DNA of 64,000 bases from Ramazzottius varieornatus (taxonomy: Eukaryota > Tardigrada > Eutardigrada > Parachela > Ramazzottiidae), in NCBI GenBank assembly GCA_001949185.1, contig BDGG01000002.1:634349-698348 (forward strand), in the 5' to 3' direction. The notes beneath the pieces are model-generated. The model worked only from the letters and a program-made list of their open reading frames with translations, was not told the origin of the DNA and did no database searches. Of the stretch, positions 59,661 to 64,000 are shown piece after piece. The translations under genes were made by a program, and so were the position numbers. Positions within the stretch are counted from its first letter, which is position 1; every line of letters begins with the position of its first letter.

Positions 59661-60024
59661 CAGGTATGCGAGTGAATGCATGTTCCCCTTTCAAAGTTGA
59701 GCAGGGCTAGTGTCATAACGGTGCTAAAGTGCGCCACACCTCCGAATTACCGGGTGGTTTACCCACTCTTCTGCAATCAGTCTTTTGTTCGCAGTAACGT
59801 AATCCAGTCTTTTAGACGACGATGGACAACACACTGTCGTCGGCTGGACATGTCAGCAAATCTGCATCTTTCGTCTTGCTATCGCCCGGAAAATGAGATA
59901 GGGCGAGTAACACGCAAGATTTGCGGCACGCACAATAACACAAAGAACATCATGGAAAGTTTCCTAAAGTTGCAGGAATGTACAGCACGCATGGAAAACA
60001 TGCTGTTTCGGAAACAGCAAGTTT

Positions 60025-60711
60025 GTGACAACAGCAAAGAGACTAATGCGAGTGCTCGCATCACCCTACGTCATCAAAGGAGCAGCCGGAGCTTGCCGGT
60101 TGGTTGGCCAATCTAGTGTGATCGAAGACGGGGGAGTGTACGCGGAAGTGAGACGAGAAGGAAGAAAGAGGGAAGAATGTTGGTCGCGAGACAGAGTTTA
60201 CTGCTTCAGAAAAGCTGCGGTTGAAGTGGAAATTGTTGTAAGAACGAAAAAGCATAGTCAGTCGCACCAGAAGAATGATGTCAACGAGTGTGCAATGCAC
60301 ATAGACATGATCATAGCAGTTATGGATTGTGAGAAGAAAAATATTCTACACACATTTGTGTATGCAAAACTGTTCAGAAAGCCGGACGAGAATGAGCTGG
60401 AAGACAGAATTGCTGGGTTATCCAGGGCAGAATGTCCTCATATCTTTTATACTAGACCTTCTGAAAATATTCTGTTGCCTACCTCCGATCTTCAAAAACA
60501 TGTTGCTTTTCTGGCTTGGTCCGACGATGATTCGGGAATTATTGTGAGTCCGCCTTCAAATATCTACATGACTACGTGTATGAATAATACCAATAACATC
60601 TCTTCAATGAAAAGTATCGGAAGCTATTCGCGTCATTCGGAACTGCGAAATGACTTGCTGTCCCATACCGGATTGCACCAGAATGGGTCAGCAATTGCTG
60701 TGGGTGGGTGA
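60025..60711 (+). CDS. Unrecognised 228-aa frame
   Basis: Unusually long for non-coding DNA here and protein-like: VYAEVRREGRKREECW, ECAMHIDMIIAVMDCEKKNI, FVYAKLFRKPDENELE, PHIFYTRPSENILLP. The arrangement recalls a BAH-type chromatin domain, but I am not confident. It may start inside an exon (the track begins at ATG 60025 after LFRKQQV-type sequence in another frame). A chromodomain pseudogene follows 220 bases on. Confidence 0.3.
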   Translation: MTTAKRLMRVLASPYVIKGAAGACRLVGQSSVIEDGGVYAEVRREGRKREECWSRDRVYCFRKAAVEVEIVVRTKKHSQSHQKNDVNECAMHIDMIIAVMDCEKKNILHTFVYAKLFRKPDENELEDRIAGLSRAECPHIFYTRPSENILLPTSDLQKHVAFLAWSDDDSGIIVSPPSNIYMTTCMNNTNNISSMKSIGSYSRHSELRNDLLSHTGLHQNGSAIAVGG

Positions 60712-60932
60712 GCAATGGTACCAAAGTGGGTGCTTTGCCCGTACAGAGAGCATAGCCAAACACTATACAGTAATGGGACAGACAAGCTAAGTGCTCGGGT
60801 CTAACACTCGAGCTTTTCTATTTAACTTACCATTCAGTCAGACAGTGGTCATTCAGTTGGTATCAACTACGATCACCTTCTTCTGCTGCAGTTTTCCGTC
60901 GTTAATCTGTCTTTCTGCCTCAATATGGGATA

Positions 60933-61518
60933 ATGGAGAGATCTTCAGTTGCACGGAAGAAAGGAAAAACTGAAGGGAAAGAAGCTTCCGTTGCCAGCGA
61001 GTGTGACCAATGCTAACCGTAAGCGCAAGGAGTATTATGTTGAGAAGATCTTGGACCGTCGACAGCTGACCAGTTTTTTGGGCTCTCCTTGAGAATACTA
61101 CGTCAAATGCGATGGTCATCCGGATTCTCAAAATAGCTGGATTCAACTCTCAGCTTTCGAAACGGATCGGCATTTGCCCGAGGAATTCAATGCTGTGATG
61201 GAAAGTGAGAAGAAGCCAGTCAGGAATCGCGTACGTGAGAAGAGAGACTGGGAACGATTGGCATTTGCAGAAGCGTGTGACGTCATATATAACGCATTGG
61301 AAGTTGTGCCAGGCAGTCGGTTGCTGGCTAAAAGCCTTGTGACGTATTACGCGGAGCAGCTCAAAGAACCTCTAACCACTGACAACCGGAAATCGTTCGA
61401 GAAGACAGTAGGAAAAGCCCTCGGACTAGAATTCCCCGACCACAAGACCACGTTCAAGCTCGGACCTCGTATGGGTAATAAACAGGACAGATTTCACAAG
61501 AACCTTGCTTTCAGTTAG
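60933..61518 (+). pseudogene. HP1-like chromodomain protein, broken
   Basis: Starts MERSSVARKKGKTEG at 60933. A one-base shift at ~60981 is needed to reach the chromodomain KEYYVEKILDRRQLTSFLG. An in-frame TGA at 61090-61092 interrupts it, and EYYVKCDGHPDSQNSWIQLS follows in the same frame. The pattern equals the YxVEKIL ... EYxVKWxGY ... NTWEP fold that reads methylated histone H3 tails; the middle cage Trp is Cys here. After the domain the frame runs 115 residues to a stop at 61518 without a recognisable chromoshadow domain. A functional protein would need both breaks removed, so I call it a pseudogene. Confidence 0.55.
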
Positions 61519-63310
61519 TTCACTGCATCATATGGGAGGTCGGCAAACTAGCTTGACCACGTCGGTCTACTAAAAGGCGCACGTTCTTGGCGATTCTGGG
61601 TGCAATGATGCGCCACTCTGGACAACAATGAAAGCCGAGCTGTTTGCTCTGTATAAATGCTAAGAGTTGAAGTGTTCATCGGGACAACGCATCAGCATAC
61701 ACTTCGACTCTGTATGATGAACACTTCGACTCTGTACAGCACATAATTAACGTGTGCTCTATCTCTCTTCCAGAAATTCCTCCAACTGCAGAAGTCAAAA
61801 CTCTCTCATAACAGAAGTACGACACGCGGGGCATGATTGAGCAAATAGTCAAGGTTATTTTGTGGTTTTTTCCACTCGAATGCATTTTTACGCTTTGGGT
61901 TTACCAGTAAGTTTGCTCAACATTTACTTATTAACATTCGATTCGCATTTATCGTCAACCGTCTGCATATTAGGCTATTGGCAATGTCCTGAAACTTACC
62001 CATAGAGCGTTATGTAGATGCTTAGCCAAATTATCGATCGCTAGGGATTTAGCCTGCCTGCTTGGATCTGGAAAAAGATATTTGCTAATACCCGTTGCGA
62101 TTACTGTGCCGGCTGAACTTCCAAGTGGTGAAACCAGCGCACACATTATTACTTCCTGAACGTACGAGCAGTTCCCGAAGTTCAGGAGGATAACCGAAGA
62201 ATAGCAGCACTACGGAAAGACAAATCTTTCCGTAGACGTGTGATGAGAAATTAGAGGGCAGTAAAAACAATGGGATAGGCGGAAAGGACAGCAAAAAGGA
62301 AAAGCGACTGTGGGGAAGCGTCGAAAAGTGTATTAGAGTTTATCAACCGTTTAAGTACGTGCTTCCGCACCGCCACAGCCAAAAGGCCTGTTCCATTATT
62401 TTTTTTGCTGTCCCACAATTTCTCGTCGTGCGTGTACTGGCAATTCTGTTACGGATGTCTGCTGCAGGCTTCTTTGCTCACTGGTCTGCAGCGCTCACCA
62501 CGACTTTCCGTAGACATCCTTGTTAGGGCACTAGCGAAGTCCATGTTTCCTTTCGTCGAATCGTACGTTATGCGGATAGTTCGAAAGTGCAGTTTTCCGA
62601 GTAGTGCTATAGTTCCGGCCTGTCAAATGTATAAAACGCAGATCTGGCGCCTTCATCCACTACGGCGTAAAGCGATCTCCACTGATGCTTTCGTAGAAGC
62701 TCATAGTATAATGCCCTTGTGCACGCGAAAAGAAAGACGTTCGTTGTGACCCCCGTTGGACTCATGGCTCTATCCCGAATAGTTATTTCCGAGTCTGCGC
62801 TGAAAAGGGATGGTATGAAATTACCAATGAAACAATAATCACAAAAAGAGACAGTCAAAGAGGCGCAGTTACGCGGTAATCAACAAGACGTCCCAGTTCG
62901 CAGTCAATTGATTCAGCATTGGGGCTTCCGTACATCCCGACGTCAGGCTAGCGACGGTATCCTCAGGGTGCGTCAAAGCTTCAGGGTAGTACCATCTTGC
63001 CAGTAGGTCCTGTGCGTTATTGGTGAACTGACCACAGGTTGTTCCCCAGACGCCGTGCAGATAGGTGTGCGAAAAAGTAAAGTATTGATCATATCGTCGC
63101 AGCTCGCTCACGCCGTTCTCGAAAGCTGGTTTCAATACGGAAACGGATGCAAGCGTGGCGAAATCAACGCTAACAGGTGAAACGATTCTGAAGTGTGGTT
63201 TTGCAGTAACGGATCAATAACTCGACGGAAAAGGACTCATCAGAACTACGGTAAGCGGGTGAGATTGCAAGGGGTCAGACTGGTCCGGCAGATAACTGAC
63301 ACAACTAATC
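61519..63310. other. Gene-poor segment
   Basis: Holds a decayed hairpin repeat unit at about 61574-61630 (AAAGGCGCACGTTCTTGG ... GATGCGCCACTCTGG), a short direct repeat ACTTCGACTCTGTA at ~61699 and ~61725, and the second MITE copy. No recognised gene. Confidence 0.4.
62235..62440. mobile_element. Small MITE, copy 2
   Basis: Direct-orientation relative of 55302-55487: GGATAGGCGGAAAGGACAGC, GGGGAAGCGTCGAAAAGTGT, GTACGTGCTTCCGCACCGCC, CACAATTTCTCGTCGTGCGT. The ends are imperfect inverted repeats. About 206 bases, no coding capacity. Confidence 0.65.
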
Positions 63311-63360
63311 GACGTTGGGATGCCGTCTGTCAAAAGTAACGTCCTCTACGGACAACATGC

Positions 63361-63564
63361 CCACCGAGCTCACCGAGCTCACCGAGCTCACCGAGCTCAC
63401 CGAGCTCACCGAGCTCACCGAGCTCACCGAGCTCACCGAGCTCACCGAGCTCACCGAGCTCACCGAGCTCACCGAGCTCACCGAGCTCACCGAGCTCACC
63501 GAGCTCACCGAGCTCACCGAGCTCACCGAGCTTACCGAGCTTAGCTTACCGAGCTCACCGAGCT
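63361..63564. repeat. 9-bp minisatellite (CACCGAGCT)n
   Basis: About 22 units of CACCGAGCT, nearly perfect, with CTTACCGAG variants and one short break near 63540. The repeat is a multiple of three and so stays open in several frames (Thr-Glu-Leu on +, Ser-Ser-Val on -). No flanking gene evidence supports translation. Confidence 0.95.
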
Positions 63565-63810
63565 GGAAAACAACAGGATTACATCTGAGAATTGCTACGG
63601 CGTTTTCGCATGTAAAAAAACCGCCACCATAATGCCAAGAGCGGAGGTTTTGGGCGTTAACCACAACGCCGACAACCAATGAACAACAGCCAACTGCTGG
63701 ATTTATTTTACAATGAGCAGAACACTAACAGTAAAACAGAAACGTATACCATAAAACAGGAAATCTCATGAGGTAAAACGCGAAAGACAACCGAAAATGA
63801 AATTATGAGT

Positions 63811-64000
63811 TCAGTAAGGGATGCGAGCACCGGAGTTGTTGATACACTCAGTCATTCTGCTGTACATCGAGCTCACCAGGTTTCTGCAGTACTGGGGAGT
63901 AACAATTACCTTCCATGCTTCCTGAATTAGAGTGTCAAGCTCCTCAGGATCTTTCGATCGCAGATATACATTCATTTTTTCCCAGACATTCTCGATGACA
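63811..64000 (-). pseudogene. Tc1/mariner transposase C-terminus, cut by window edge
   Basis: Reading from the right edge leftwards: VIENVWEKMNVYLRSKDPEE, LIQEAWKVI, LVSSMYSRMTECINNSG, ending IPY and a stop at 63811-63813. This is the C-terminal signature of Tc1-type DDE transposases (PxExxW, eaW..i, L..SM..R). The catalytic part lies outside the window, so completeness cannot be judged. Confidence 0.75.

Noticed and set aside
63315-63679. Frames encoding (Thr-Glu-Leu)n and (Ser-Ser-Val)n
   Set aside because: They are a product of the 9-bp minisatellite, open on both strands; the flanks show no gene structure.

Overview
This is eukaryotic nuclear DNA from a small invertebrate. Genes are split by short GT-AG introns, mostly 60-400 bp and a few over 1 kb. 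The recognisable genes are animal ones: thyrotropin-releasing-hormone-receptor-like GPCRs, FoxO, an allatostatin-C precursor, LIM-only proteins, a Kazal-domain protein, a serpin, a trypsin-like protease and a spermine/polyamine oxidase. An allatostatin-C precursor together with TRHR-type receptors points to an ecdysozoan. Gene density and intron size would suit a tardigrade, but that is inference. No tRNA, rRNA or CRISPR was recognised.

Layout. 0-5 kb: no gene recognised; two hairpins. 5.2-12.1 kb: two tandem TRHR-like GPCR genes on the + strand, with introns carrying a short hairpin repeat. 12.7-16.2 kb: two minus-strand Kazal-domain genes, one intact and one decayed. 16.9-19.8 kb: a serpin 5' half cut off by a decayed pogo/Tigger-like DNA transposon with ~165-bp inverted repeats. 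20-22.9 kb: apparently gene-free, with hairpin elements. 23.1-25.8 kb: a complete FoxO gene. 26.6-36.0 kb: a polyamine-oxidase pseudogene (copy A) split by a 7.6-kb insertion. The insertion is a hAT element (27.70-33.94 kb) that itself contains a PIF/Harbinger element (28.1-30.8 kb). 36.4-38.5 kb: two fold-back/MITE elements. 38.5-40.7 kb: the intact polyamine oxidase (copy B), sharing a ~714-bp block with copy A in which I see no difference. 41.2-43.5 kb: secreted trypsin-like protease. 44.2-48.0 kb: two LIM-only genes in tandem. 49.5-51.05 kb: allatostatin-C precursor followed directly by a MITE. 52.0-52.9 kb: a compound fold-back element. 53.4-54.3 kb: C-terminal fragment of a retroelement-type protein. 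55-61.5 kb: poorly recognised genes (a minus-strand membrane protein, a minus-strand BEN-like protein, a + strand unknown and a broken HP1-like chromodomain gene) and one copy of a small MITE. 62-64 kb: a second copy of that MITE, a 9-bp minisatellite and a truncated Tc1/mariner transposase running off the right edge.

The genes do not form an operon or pathway. The strongest themes are local tandem duplication (GPCRs, Kazal proteins, oxidases, LIM proteins), frequent decay of one copy, and heavy small-transposon activity. One ~50-bp hairpin repeat with GTGGCGCAC/GTGCGCCAC arms recurs about 25 times, usually as tandem units ~80 bp apart, and mostly inside introns of the GPCR, oxidase, protease and LIM genes. 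It is the most unusual feature of the window. Exon coordinates come from splice-site and reading-frame consistency by eye and are not transcript-verified.
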